Part shown: positions 41,254 through 50,164 of the stretch, one piece after another
How positions within the stretch are numbered: the stretch's first letter is position 1
Layout of the letters: each line of letters opens with the position of its first letter
From: Streptomyces sp. AP-93
GTDB taxonomy: Bacteria; Actinomycetota; Actinomycetes; Streptomycetales; Streptomycetaceae
Assembly (NCBI RefSeq): GCF_022808175.1
Contig: NZ_JALGBX010000019.1
Location: forward strand, 62,001 to 126,000
Reading direction: 5' to 3'
Length of the DNA stretch: 64,000 nt
Position numbers and translations under genes: made by a program
The notes under the pieces: model-generated
Database searches by the model: none
What the model saw: only the letters and a program-made list of their open reading frames with translations
Told to the model about the DNA's origin: nothing

Positions 41254-42468
41254 GTGAGCACCGAAGCGTACGTATACGACGCGATCCGCACGCCGCGCGG
41301 CCGCGGCAAGGCCAACGGTTCCCTGCACGGCACCAAGCCGATCGACCTGGTCGTCGGCCTCATCCACGCCCTGCGCGAGCGCAACCCCGGCCTGGACCCC
41401 GCCACCATCGACGACATCGTGCTCGGCGTCGTCGGTCCGGTCGGCGACCAGGGATCCGACATCGCCCGGATCGCGGCCATCGCGGCCGGACTCCCGGACA
41501 CCGTGGCCGGCGTGCAGGAGAACCGCTTCTGCGCCTCCGGCCTGGAAGCCGTCAACATGGCCGCGGCCAAGGTCCGCTCCGGCTGGGAGGACCTGGTCCT
41601 CGCGGGCGGCGTCGAGTCGATGTCCCGCGTCCCGATGGCTTCGGACGGCGGCGCCTGGTTCAACGACCCGATGACCAACTGGGACGTCAACTTCGTCCCG
41701 CAGGGCATCGGCGCCGACCTGATCGCCACGATCGAGGGATTCTCCCGGCGCGACGTGGACGAGTACGCGGCCCTGTCGCAGGAGCGCGCCGCCGCCGCCA
41801 TCAAGGACGGCCGCTTCGCCAAGTCGGTCGTCCCGGTCACCGACCGCAACGGCCTGGTCGTCCTGGACCACGACGAGTTCGTCCGCCCGGGCACCACCGC
41901 CGACACCCTCGCCCGGCTGAAGCCCTCCTTCGCGGACATCGGCGAACTCGGCGGCTTCGACGCCGTCGCGCTGCAGAAGTACCACTGGGTCGAGAAGATC
42001 GACCACGTCCACCACGCGGGCAACTCCTCCGGCATCGTCGACGGCGCCTCCCTCGTCGCGATCGGCTCCCGCGAGGCGGGAGAGCGAAACGGCCTCACGC
42101 CCCGCGCCCGGATCGTCTCGGCCGCCGTCTCCGGCTCCGAGCCCACCATCATGCTCACCGGCCCCGCCCCGGCCACCCGCAAGGCCCTCGCCAAGGCCGG
42201 CCTGACCATCGACGACATCGACCTGATCGAGATCAACGAGGCCTTCGCCGGCGTCGTGCTCCGCTTCGTCAAGGACATGGGCGTCTGTCTGGACAAGGTC
42301 AACGTCAACGGCGGCGCCATCGCGCTGGGCCACCCGCTCGGCGCCACCGGCGCGATGATCCTCGGCACCGTCGTCGACGAACTGGAGCGCCAGGACAAGC
42401 GCTACGGCCTCGTCACCCTCTGCGTCGGCGGCGGCATGGGCGTCGCCACCATCGTCGAGCGGCTCTGA
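41254..42468 (+). CDS. fadA: Acetyl-CoA acyltransferase (thiolase)
   Basis: 404 residues from a GTG. It cleaves 3-ketoacyl-CoA with CoA to give acetyl-CoA. The nucleophile is Cys93 in NRFCASGLEAVN, the His is His360 in GGAIALGHPLGATGA, and the second Cys is Cys390 in CVGGGMG. VNINEAFA-like EINEAFAGVVLRF is also present. It is immediately followed (62 bp) by the FadB gene, so the two make the trifunctional complex of beta-oxidation. Confidence 0.95.
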   Translation: MSTEAYVYDAIRTPRGRGKANGSLHGTKPIDLVVGLIHALRERNPGLDPATIDDIVLGVVGPVGDQGSDIARIAAIAAGLPDTVAGVQENRFCASGLEAVNMAAAKVRSGWEDLVLAGGVESMSRVPMASDGGAWFNDPMTNWDVNFVPQGIGADLIATIEGFSRRDVDEYAALSQERAAAAIKDGRFAKSVVPVTDRNGLVVLDHDEFVRPGTTADTLARLKPSFADIGELGGFDAVALQKYHWVEKIDHVHHAGNSSGIVDGASLVAIGSREAGERNGLTPRARIVSAAVSGSEPTIMLTGPAPATRKALAKAGLTIDDIDLIEINEAFAGVVLRFVKDMGVCLDKVNVNGGAIALGHPLGATGAMILGTVVDELERQDKRYGLVTLCVGGGMGVATIVERL

Positions 42469-42530
42469 AACCCGTCCTGATCCCCTGATCACTGATCCCT
42501 GATCCCACCCCTGACACGGAAGTTGCGAAC
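42469..42530. repeat. CTGATCC short repeats between thiolase and FadB genes
   Basis: Four CTGATC(C/A) units lie between about 42477 and 42507, ahead of the FadB ribosome binding site (GGAAG). Small slippage repeat without a clear function. Confidence 0.45.
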
Positions 42531-44717
42531 ATGAGCGAGTCCACCACGATCCGCTGGGAACAGGACGAGACCGGCGTCGTCACCCTGGTCCTCGACGACC
42601 CCGACCAGTCCGCCAACACGATGAACCAGGCCTTCAAGGACTCGATCGCGGCGATCGCGGAGCGCGCCGAGGCCGAGAAGGACTCCATCCGCGGCATCAT
42701 CTTCACCTCCGCCAAGAAGACCTTCTTCGCGGGCGGTGACCTCAAGGACATGATCCGGCTCCGCCCCGAGCACGCGCAGCTGGCCTTCGACACGGGCACC
42801 GCCATCAAGGCCTCGCTGCGCCGCATCGAGACCCTCGGCAAGCCCGTGGTCGCCGCCATCAACGGCACGGCCCTCGGCGGCGGTTACGAGATCTGCCTGG
42901 CCTCCCACCACCGCGTGGCCCTCGATGCGCCCGGCTCCAAGATCGGTCTGCCCGAGGTCACCCTCGGCCTGCTCCCGGCCGGCGGCGGCGTCACCCGCAC
43001 CGTCCGCCTCATGGGCATCGCCGACGCGCTGCTGAAGGTGCTGCTCCAGGGGACCCAGTACAGCCCCCGGCGCGCGCTGGACAACGGCCTGGTGCACGAA
43101 CTGGCCGCCACCCCCGAGGAGATGCTCGCCAAGGCGCACGCCTTCATCGACGCGAACCCGGAGTCGAAGCAGCCCTGGGACGTCCCCGGCTACAAGATCC
43201 CGGGCGGTACCCCGTCGAACCCGCGGTTCGCCGCCAACCTCCCGGCCTTCCCGGCCAACGTGAAGAAGCAGCTGAACGGGGCCCCGTACCCGGCCCCGCG
43301 CAACATCCTGGCCTGCGCCGTCGAAGGCGCCCAGGTGGACTTCGAGACGGCCCTGACCATCGAGGCCCGCTACTTCACCGAGCTGGTCACCGGACAGACC
43401 GCCAAGAACATGATCCAGGCGTTCTTCTTCGACCTCCAGGCCGTCAACGCCGGCCGCAGCCGACCGCAGGACGTGGCGCCCCGCAAGGTGACCAAGGTGG
43501 CCGTCCTCGGCGCCGGCATGATGGGCGCGGGCATCGCCTACTCCTGCGCGCGCGCCGGCATCGAGGTGGTGCTGAAGGACGTCACCCCCGAGGCCGCCGC
43601 CAAGGGCAAGGCGTACTCCGAGAAGCTGCTCGACAAGGCCCTGGCCCGGGGCCGCACGACCGAGGCCAAGCGCGCCGAGCTGCTCGCCCGGATCACCCCG
43701 ACCGCCGAGCCCGCCGACCTCGCGGGCTGCGACGCCGTCATCGAGGCCGTCTTCGAGGACACCGCCCTGAAGCACAAGGTGTTCCAGGAGATCCAGGACT
43801 TCCTCACCCCTGACGCGCTGCTCTGCTCCAACACCTCCACGCTGCCCATCACGGGCCTTGCGGAAGGGGTTTCGCGGCCCGCCGACTTCATCGGACTGCA
43901 CTTCTTCTCGCCCGTGGACAAGATGCCGCTGGTCGAGATCATCAAGGGCGAGCGCACCGGCGACGAGGCCGTCGCCCGCGCCTTCGACCTCGTACGGCAG
44001 ATCAACAAGACCCCGATCGTGGTCAACGACTCGCGCGGGTTCTTCACCTCGCGGGTCATCGGCCAGTTCATCAACGAGGGCGTCGCCATGGTCGGCGAGG
44101 GCATCGAGCCCGCCTCCATCGAGCAGGCCGCGGCCCAGGCCGGGTACCCGGCCAAGGTGCTGTCCCTGATGGACGAGCTGACCCTCACGCTGCCCCGCAA
44201 GATCCGCAACGAGACCCGCAAGGCCTTCGAGGCCGAGGGCCGGGACTGGCAGGAGCACCCGGCCGACACCGTCATCGACCGGATGGTCGACGAGTTCGGG
44301 CGCCCCGGGCGCAGCGGCGGCGGCGGGTTCTACGCGTACGACGAGAACGGCAAGCGCGCCGGGATCTGGCCGGGGCTGCGCGAGCACTTCGCACAGCCCG
44401 GCGGGGAGATCCCGTCCGCCACCGTGCCTTTTGAAGACATGAAGGAGCGGATGCTCTTCTCCGAGGCGCTGGACACCGTCCGCTGCTTCGACGAGGGGGT
44501 GCTGACCTCGTACGCCGACGCCAACATCGGTTCCATCATGGGCATCGGCTTCCCGGCCTGGACCGGTGGCGTGATCCAGTACATCAACGGCTACGAGGGC
44601 GGCCCGGCGGGCTTCGTGGCCCGCGCCCGGGAGCTGGCCGAGAAGTACGGCGAGCGCTTCACCCCGCCCGCCTCCCTGGTGGCGAAGGCCGAGCGGGGAG
44701 AGACGTACGCCGACTAG
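42531..44717 (+). CDS. fadB: FadB-type 3-hydroxyacyl-CoA dehydrogenase / enoyl-CoA hydratase
   Basis: 728 residues. The N-terminal crotonase domain has KKTFFAGGDLKDM, NGTALGGGYEICLA (about 110-123) and EVTLGLLPAGGGVTR. The central dehydrogenase has VAVLGAGMMGAGIAYSCARAG (NAD site, ~324) and GLHFFSPVDKMPLVEI with the catalytic His and Glu. The C-terminal domain has NDSRGFFTSRV. It hydrates enoyl-CoA and oxidises the product, feeding the thiolase gene just upstream. Its last 4 bp overlap the convergent gene at 44714. Confidence 0.96.
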   Translation: MSESTTIRWEQDETGVVTLVLDDPDQSANTMNQAFKDSIAAIAERAEAEKDSIRGIIFTSAKKTFFAGGDLKDMIRLRPEHAQLAFDTGTAIKASLRRIETLGKPVVAAINGTALGGGYEICLASHHRVALDAPGSKIGLPEVTLGLLPAGGGVTRTVRLMGIADALLKVLLQGTQYSPRRALDNGLVHELAATPEEMLAKAHAFIDANPESKQPWDVPGYKIPGGTPSNPRFAANLPAFPANVKKQLNGAPYPAPRNILACAVEGAQVDFETALTIEARYFTELVTGQTAKNMIQAFFFDLQAVNAGRSRPQDVAPRKVTKVAVLGAGMMGAGIAYSCARAGIEVVLKDVTPEAAAKGKAYSEKLLDKALARGRTTEAKRAELLARITPTAEPADLAGCDAVIEAVFEDTALKHKVFQEIQDFLTPDALLCSNTSTLPITGLAEGVSRPADFIGLHFFSPVDKMPLVEIIKGERTGDEAVARAFDLVRQINKTPIVVNDSRGFFTSRVIGQFINEGVAMVGEGIEPASIEQAAAQAGYPAKVLSLMDELTLTLPRKIRNETRKAFEAEGRDWQEHPADTVIDRMVDEFGRPGRSGGGGFYAYDENGKRAGIWPGLREHFAQPGGEIPSATVPFEDMKERMLFSEALDTVRCFDEGVLTSYADANIGSIMGIGFPAWTGGVIQYINGYEGGPAGFVARARELAEKYGERFTPPASLVAKAERGETYAD

Positions 44718-45433
44718 CGCGGAGTCCCGGGCCCGCCGACCTGCGGGTCCGGGGCGCCCTGCGGTCGGGGGCCGGCGTCGCTCAGGAACGCGAACGCTCC
44801 CCGCTCCCCGGCGCCGTCCGGGGCGGGCCAGCCGGCCAGCACCTGCCCGCGCAGGCCCTGCCCGGCGGCGGCCCCGGGGCGCAGCACCCGGGTCACGGTC
44901 AGGGTCAGCGCCGGGTCCTGCCCCGCCGGGCCCACCGCGACGACGGTGGCCTCGGTGGTGTCGGCCACCTCCCCGGGGCCCGTCAGACCGACCGGTACTC
45001 CGGCCCCCTCCGAGCGGACCTCGACGGTCGGGTCGGGAGTGGCGGTCGCGCTCTGGGCCTGGGCGACCGTCCGGCCCGCGAGGAGCGTCAGCAACTGCTC
45101 GACCAGGACCGGGTCGTGGGTGCCGTCGTAGACCCAGCGCTTGCCCAGCACCCCGTGTTCGAGGGTGCCGACCAGGCCGGCCTCGGCGCCCGCCAGCGGG
45201 CTGCCCCGGTAGGTGAGGGGGACCTGGTAGGAGACTGGCACGTGCCCGGAGCCGTCGGTGACCACCATGAACTCGATGCCGACCTCGCCCTCGGGGTCGT
45301 CGAGTCGGAAGCCGCCCGCCTTGGCGAGAGCGGCGGTGCCCGTCGCCCCCTGGTACCAGGGCCGGGAGGGGAGCCAGTCGGCCAGGAGCTCCAGTTTGGT
45401 CGGGCGCAGCGTGGTGTGGTGGATGACTGCCAT
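44714..45433 (-). CDS. Maltokinase N-cap-like domain protein
   Basis: 239 residues. MAVIHHTTLRPTKLELLADW and WYQG, then GVEIEFMVV-like GIEFMVVTDGSG, VSYQVPLTYRGSPL and LEHGVLGKRWVYDGTHDPV resemble the N-terminal cap of maltokinase (Mak), where the kinase domain normally follows. Here that domain is absent; a beta-rich tail follows instead. The family exists as stand-alone proteins in Streptomyces. It is 19 bp downstream of the ABM protein gene and may be the last gene of that operon. Function unknown. Confidence 0.78.
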   Translation of the reverse strand: MAVIHHTTLRPTKLELLADWLPSRPWYQGATGTAALAKAGGFRLDDPEGEVGIEFMVVTDGSGHVPVSYQVPLTYRGSPLAGAEAGLVGTLEHGVLGKRWVYDGTHDPVLVEQLLTLLAGRTVAQAQSATATPDPTVEVRSEGAGVPVGLTGPGEVADTTEATVVAVGPAGQDPALTLTVTRVLRPGAAAGQGLRGQVLAGWPAPDGAGERGAFAFLSDAGPRPQGAPDPQVGGPGTPR

Positions 45434-45452
45434 GGCACGAACCTACCCCCGG

Positions 45453-46424
45453 TCAGGGCAGTGTCCAGAACACTTCCGTCACGAGGTAGAAGACGGCGAC
45501 CCAGAACACGGTCAGCGCGGCGACGATGCCGCCGCCGGCGAGGTTGGTCCTGGCGGTCGATTCGTTCGGCGGCGGCCGCAGCCACCGTCTGAGCAGCCGG
45601 TTCACATAGTGGGGCATCGTGAAGAAGCTCATGATGAAGCTCGACAGCAGGTTCCCCACGAGCAGTCCGAACCAGAACGGCATGCCCAGCGGATGCAGGG
45701 CGAGGGACAGCAGCACGACGGTCGGGTAGAGCCCGACCCAGACCGCGATGGAGGTCTTGGTCTCCGAGGGCGGCGGCGCCTCCTTGCCGTTCTCCTCGAA
45801 GGCGAACCAACTGCCGAACGAGTTGTCGATCGTGCGCATTCTGAAGTCGTCGAACTTCTCCCCTTCGGCGAGCATCTCCCGCCGCTTCGCCGACGTCAGC
45901 CAGGCGTCCAGGTGCTCGGCGTTGTCATAGCGGTACAGGGTGGTCCACTCGTCCTGAACGCCTTCGACGGGGCGGAATATCTCCGTGCCGCGAAACCCTT
46001 CGAACTTGCCCTCCTCCTGGCTTATGCGCTCCTGCCACGCAAGGAAGTCGTCGACGTTGTCCGGGTGGACGCGGTGGCTCACCACCACGGTCACGAGCGG
46101 GTCCGTCGGCTGCGTGCCGCCGCTGATCACCTGCTGGGTGGCGGGACCGTCGAAGTAGTGCGCGCCGACGTCCAGGAGCCGCTGCCTGGTCGCGCCGTTC
46201 ATCCAGGCCTGCAGATGGGCCACCGAGTCGAACCGGTAGACGATCACCCAGTCGGGCTGCAGGGCGGTCGGCTTGGTCACCTCGGCGCCGAGGTGACCGG
46301 CGTAGCGGGCGGCGGCGGCGTTGACCTCCTCCTGCCATTTCTCGTACGCCCGCTCCATGCCGGGGCGGACCTTCCGGCCGATGATGACCGTCGCCCCGGC
46401 GTCCGTCTGCCCTTTGGCCGTCAT
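45453..46424 (-). CDS. Membrane-anchored protein with two ABM (antibiotic biosynthesis monooxygenase-like) domains
   Basis: 323 residues whose ATG overlaps the stop of the molybdenum hydroxylase gene (ATGA). Two dimeric alpha-beta barrel units are visible: VIIGRKVRPGMERAYEKWQEEV...DWVIVYRFDSVAHLQAWM (about 12-80) and VVVSHRVHPDNVDDFLAWQERI...DEWTTLYRYDNAEHLDAWL (about 112-178). Three or four hydrophobic helices follow (VWVGLYPTVVLLSLAL, FWFGLLVGNLLSSFIMSFF, GIVAALTVFWVAVFYLV). ABM domains usually act as heme- or cofactor-free oxygenases or stress proteins. Physical linkage to a molybdenum hydroxylase operon is unusual. Confidence 0.82.
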   Translation of the reverse strand: MTAKGQTDAGATVIIGRKVRPGMERAYEKWQEEVNAAAARYAGHLGAEVTKPTALQPDWVIVYRFDSVAHLQAWMNGATRQRLLDVGAHYFDGPATQQVISGGTQPTDPLVTVVVSHRVHPDNVDDFLAWQERISQEEGKFEGFRGTEIFRPVEGVQDEWTTLYRYDNAEHLDAWLTSAKRREMLAEGEKFDDFRMRTIDNSFGSWFAFEENGKEAPPPSETKTSIAVWVGLYPTVVLLSLALHPLGMPFWFGLLVGNLLSSFIMSFFTMPHYVNRLLRRWLRPPPNESTARTNLAGGGIVAALTVFWVAVFYLVTEVFWTLP

Positions 46425-49147
46425 CGCCGCGTCCCCGTCCGCGCCGAGCGGCTCTCCACGAGGCGGCCGTAGATCCGTTCCGGGGTGAGGGGCAGGGCGC
46501 GGTAGCGGATGCCCGTGGCGTCGCGGAGCGCGTTCGCCAGGGCGGGGGCCACCGGGTTGATGCAGCACTCCGCCATCCCCTTCGACCGCATGGCCCCGAC
46601 GGAGTCCGAGGAGCCCACCAGGAGCACGTCGGTGCGGGGCACGTCGGCGTAGGTGGGGATGCGGTAGTTGCGGAGGTTCGGGTTGGCCATGACCCCGTCG
46701 GCGTCGACCTGGAAGTTCTCGGTCAGCGCGAACCCGATGCCCTGGGCGACACCGCCTTCCACCTGTCCGCGTACCTGTTCCGGGTTGATGAGCACACCGG
46801 CGTCGGTCGCCTGGACGCTGTACAGGATTCGGATCTCACCCGTCACCGGGTGGACGGCGATGCGGAAGCCCTGCGTATTGGAGGTGACGCTGCGGGGCGA
46901 GCCGTACGCCTTTCGGGCGGCCGTGAACCGGATGCCGCGCGCCCGGGCCGTGGCGACGAGGGTGGCCAGCGAGACGCGCTCGTCCCCGCAGACGACGTCG
47001 TCGTCGTCCATCGAGCACATCACGACGTGCACGCCCGTGTGGGAGGCGGCGAAGTCCAGGATGCGGTCCCGCACCGCGTTGGCCGCCCGGAGGACCGCGT
47101 TGCCGGCCACGAAGAGTCCGGCGCTCGCGAAGGCGCCGGTGTCGAATCCGGTGCGGTCGGTGTCGGACTGCACCAGGCGGATCCGCGACGGCGTCGTACC
47201 CAGCTGGTTGGCCGCGATCTGGACGTGCGCGGTCGACGTGCCCTCCCCGAACTCGACGGTGCCGACGGCCAGCTCGTACACGAGGTCGTCGCCGAGCGTG
47301 AGCCAGGCCTCGGAGACGTGTTCGGTCGGGGGCGCGGTCTCGTGCATGGAACTGGCGAAGCCGACCCCGACGAGCCATCCGGGGCCGGGGGAAGGCTGGT
47401 CGGCCGTACGGGCCAGCTCGCCGGCCACGAGGTCGATGCACTTGCCGAGGCCGTCCTCGGTGAACACCACATCGTCGGGCCCGTCGTGGAGGGCTACGAG
47501 CGGCTCGCCCGGGCGCACGATGTTGCGGCGTCGCAGTTCGAGCGGATCCATGTGCAGCGCGAGGGCCAGTTCGTCCATCGCCGATTCCACGGCGAAGGCC
47601 GGCTGGGTCATTCCGTAACCGCGCAGGGCGCCGCTCGGAACGGTGTTCGTGTAGACGGAGAAGGCGTCGTACTTCTTGTTGGGGCAGCGGTAGATCATTA
47701 CGGCGGCGCCGCCCGCGTACAGGGTCTCGCCGCCGTGGTTGCCGTAGGCGCCCGTGTTGGACATGTTGCGGACCTGGAAGGCGGTCAGCGTGCCGTCGGC
47801 CTTCGCGCCGAGCTTGACCGTCAGCTTCATGGGATGCCGGGGCGAAGCCGTGGTGAACTCCTCCTCGCGCGTGTACTCGAAGCAGACGGGCCGCCCGGTG
47901 TCGAGGGTGGCGAGCGCGGCCAGGTCCTCCGAGATGACCTCCTGCTTGCCGCCGAAACCGCCGCCGACACGTTTGCAGAACACGCGGAGCTGGTCCGGGC
48001 GCAGCGCGAACAGGTAGGCCAGCTTGACCTTCGCGATCGACGGAGACTGCGAACTGGTGCGGACGTTCAGCTGCCCGTCCTCCATCCAGGCGATCGAGCC
48101 GTGCGTCTCCAGATGCGCGTGTTGTACGCGCGGTGAGAAGTACGTGCCCTCGTGGATCACGTCGGCGGCGGCGAAGCCCGCGCCGACATCACCGATGTGC
48201 GAGTGGATCTCCAGCAGGAGGTTGTGGACGTAGTCGCGGGCGAACGGGTCCTCCGAGCCGTGCAGTTGCGGCGCCCCGTCCGTCATGGCCTCCTCGGGGT
48301 CGAAGACCGCCGGCAGCACCTCGTACTCCACGGCCACCTTCCGGCAGCCCTCCTCGGCCGCTCCGACCGTGTCGGCGAGCACCGCGACGACGCGCTGGCC
48401 GACGAAGCGGACCGTGCGGTCGAGGATGTAGGTGTCGTCCGGATCGACGAGGTGGTCGGTGTGGATCGCCGTGGTGAAGCGCTTGCGCGGCACGTCCTCC
48501 CAGGTGTAGACGCGGTGCACGCCGGGGACCGCGAGCGCGGCGGTCTTGTCGATCGAGAGGATGCGGGCGTGCGCGTGGGGCGAGCGCAGCACCTTGAGGT
48601 GCAGCATGCCCTCCATGCGGGTGTCCATCGTGAACTCGGCGCGACCGGTCACCACGTCGTCGGCCGCCGGCGCGCCGACGCTCGTTCCGACGGCCCGTCC
48701 CGGCGCGGCGCTCTGCACACTGGCGACGCCCTTCACCGCGTCCTCGATCGCCCGGTAGCCGGTGCAACGGCAGAGATTGCCCTTCAACGCCCGTGGCAGG
48801 TCCGCCTTCTGGGCCTCGGTGAACGTCGCCGAGGTCATGATCATCCCCGCGGTGCAGAAACCGCACTGGAATCCCGGGGCGTCCCGGAAACGCCGCTGCA
48901 CGGGATGCAGGTCCTCGGGTGATCCGAGACCCTCGATCGTGGTCACCTCATGGCCTTCCGCGCGGAAGGCGGGTGTGATGCAGCTGTGGACCGCAGTGCC
49001 GTCCAGCCACACGGTGCACGCGCCGCAGTCGCCGGCGTCGCATCCCTTCTTGACGCCGAAGTGGCCGAGCGCGCGCAGGAACGTACGCAGACACTGGCCG
49101 GGGTCCGGTTCCTCGGAAAAGCTCCTGCCGTTCACGGTGTAGGTCAT
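46421..49147 (-). CDS. Molybdenum hydroxylase: fused [2Fe-2S] and molybdopterin-binding subunits (xanthine dehydrogenase family)
   Basis: 908 residues. Residues 1-150 are the small subunit: plant-type [2Fe-2S] Cys36, 41, 44 and 56, and a second cluster with Cys95, 98, 126 and 128. Residues ~165-905 are the large Mo subunit: TGRAEFTMDTRMEGMLHLKVLRSPHAHA, RVGGGFGGKQE, GALRGYGMTQPAFAVES, QGIGFALTENF and GMAECCINPVAPALANAL with the conserved Glu. It hydroxylates an N-heterocycle or aldehyde with water as oxygen source. The start overlaps the FAD subunit stop (ATGA). In most bacteria these two parts are separate genes. The substrate is unknown; no purine genes are nearby. Confidence 0.92.
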   Translation of the reverse strand: MTYTVNGRSFSEEPDPGQCLRTFLRALGHFGVKKGCDAGDCGACTVWLDGTAVHSCITPAFRAEGHEVTTIEGLGSPEDLHPVQRRFRDAPGFQCGFCTAGMIMTSATFTEAQKADLPRALKGNLCRCTGYRAIEDAVKGVASVQSAAPGRAVGTSVGAPAADDVVTGRAEFTMDTRMEGMLHLKVLRSPHAHARILSIDKTAALAVPGVHRVYTWEDVPRKRFTTAIHTDHLVDPDDTYILDRTVRFVGQRVVAVLADTVGAAEEGCRKVAVEYEVLPAVFDPEEAMTDGAPQLHGSEDPFARDYVHNLLLEIHSHIGDVGAGFAAADVIHEGTYFSPRVQHAHLETHGSIAWMEDGQLNVRTSSQSPSIAKVKLAYLFALRPDQLRVFCKRVGGGFGGKQEVISEDLAALATLDTGRPVCFEYTREEEFTTASPRHPMKLTVKLGAKADGTLTAFQVRNMSNTGAYGNHGGETLYAGGAAVMIYRCPNKKYDAFSVYTNTVPSGALRGYGMTQPAFAVESAMDELALALHMDPLELRRRNIVRPGEPLVALHDGPDDVVFTEDGLGKCIDLVAGELARTADQPSPGPGWLVGVGFASSMHETAPPTEHVSEAWLTLGDDLVYELAVGTVEFGEGTSTAHVQIAANQLGTTPSRIRLVQSDTDRTGFDTGAFASAGLFVAGNAVLRAANAVRDRILDFAASHTGVHVVMCSMDDDDVVCGDERVSLATLVATARARGIRFTAARKAYGSPRSVTSNTQGFRIAVHPVTGEIRILYSVQATDAGVLINPEQVRGQVEGGVAQGIGFALTENFQVDADGVMANPNLRNYRIPTYADVPRTDVLLVGSSDSVGAMRSKGMAECCINPVAPALANALRDATGIRYRALPLTPERIYGRLVESRSARTGTRR

Positions 49148-49971
49148 GCCGGGCCCCCAGCCATGAGGTCGTGGCGGATCTCTTCGGCGAAGTGCAGGGT
49201 CAGGTGGTGGCGGTGGTCCGGGGTTCCGTTGGGGTCGGCGAACCAGACGTCGGCAGGGAGGGCGTTGATGCTCTGCTGCAGGGCGCGGGCATCGGGCATG
49301 GTTTCGAAAGCGATGCGCACCGGGCGTGTGGTGCCGGCGGTCACGGTGAGCAGGAGGCCGCTCGTTCCCGGCGTTCGCGTGCCGACGAGAAAGACGGTCG
49401 AACGGCCGAGGTGGGTCAGCGTGAAGAGGCGGTGCGCGGTGAGCCCCCGCAGGGCGCGTGCCGGAACGCGGATGCGCCGCAGTATTTCCCCGGGAGCGAG
49501 GACGTTCCGGTTGTTCCCGGTCACGAAGTCGAGCGCATCCACGGCGCGCACCGAACCGTCGGGGGCCCACAGCTCGTACTCGGCTTCGAGCGCGACCGTC
49601 AGCGTGATCATGGGGCCGGCCGGCAGGGACATGCAGATGTTTCCGCCGACGGTCGCCGCGTTCCAGACCTTGAACGAGGACAGGAACGCTTCGCAGCTCC
49701 GCGCGATGAGGGGGCCGGCGATCCAGTCGGCCGGCGGTGTGAAGGCGTAGAGGTCCCGGATCGTGCACGTGGCGCCGATCTCGAGGCCCCGTTCGCTCGG
49801 CACGAGGGGATCCCAGCCCAGGGCTGTCAGGTCTACCAGGCGGCGCAGGTCCGGCTGCTCGGCGGAGAACAGCCACGTCCCGCCCGCGAGCCAGGCATCG
49901 CCCTCGCGCCAGTCTGCGCCCGGCCGGTCGGACGGTTGGCGGACGACTTCGCCGATGGTGTTGAGGTCCAT
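49144..49971 (-). CDS. FAD-binding subunit of molybdenum hydroxylase
   Basis: 275 residues. It matches the CoxM/XdhB-type FAD domain: WLAGGTWLF (dinucleotide loop, about 28-36), LEIGATCTIRDLYAF, the WNAATVGGNICMSLPAG segment with the flavin-contact TVGGN, and FVTGNNRNVLAPGEIL. It passes electrons from the FeS clusters to the acceptor. First gene of the operon, overlapping the fused subunit by 4 bp. The start at 49971 was chosen because codons upstream are a GGCCGCTGG tandem repeat. Confidence 0.9.
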   Translation of the reverse strand: MDLNTIGEVVRQPSDRPGADWREGDAWLAGGTWLFSAEQPDLRRLVDLTALGWDPLVPSERGLEIGATCTIRDLYAFTPPADWIAGPLIARSCEAFLSSFKVWNAATVGGNICMSLPAGPMITLTVALEAEYELWAPDGSVRAVDALDFVTGNNRNVLAPGEILRRIRVPARALRGLTAHRLFTLTHLGRSTVFLVGTRTPGTSGLLLTVTAGTTRPVRIAFETMPDARALQQSINALPADVWFADPNGTPDHRHHLTLHFAEEIRHDLMAGGPA

Positions 49972-50023
49972 GAAACACCTGCCCGTGACGTGCAGGGGTG
50001 GCCGCCACTTCGAGCGGCAGAAT

Positions 50024-50066
50024 GCGCTGGGGCCGCTGGGGCCGCTGGGGCCGCTGGGGCCGCTGG
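50024..50066. repeat. 9-bp tandem repeat (GGCCGCTGG)n
   Basis: Four perfect GGCCGCTGG units (50031-50066) and a partial one before, in the spacer between the FAD subunit start and the MerR gene end. Confidence 0.7.
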
Positions 50067-50164
50067 GGCTCACCCGCTCAGATCGGGGGCCGGCGGGCGC
50101 AAAAACTCCCTCCCAGCGTACTGAGCACGGGCCCGCCCCGCCAAAGCAGGGCCCTGGACTGCGG

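Noticed and set aside
38758..46424. Secondary-metabolite gene cluster suggested by CoA transferase, ABM protein and hydroxylase
   Set aside because: No synthase, carrier protein or tailoring set is present; the genes fit acyl-CoA breakdown and a separate redox operon.
49148..50008. Longer upstream start of the fused FeS/Mo hydroxylase
   Set aside because: That part is out of frame with the FAD subunit encoded there and reads as Arg/Pro-rich nonsense; the ATG at 49147 opens the [2Fe-2S] domain exactly.
49972..50073. N-terminal Pro-Ser-Gly repeat on the FAD subunit
   Set aside because: It comes from the GGCCGCTGG tandem repeat; the family N-terminus starts at MDLNTIGEV (49971).
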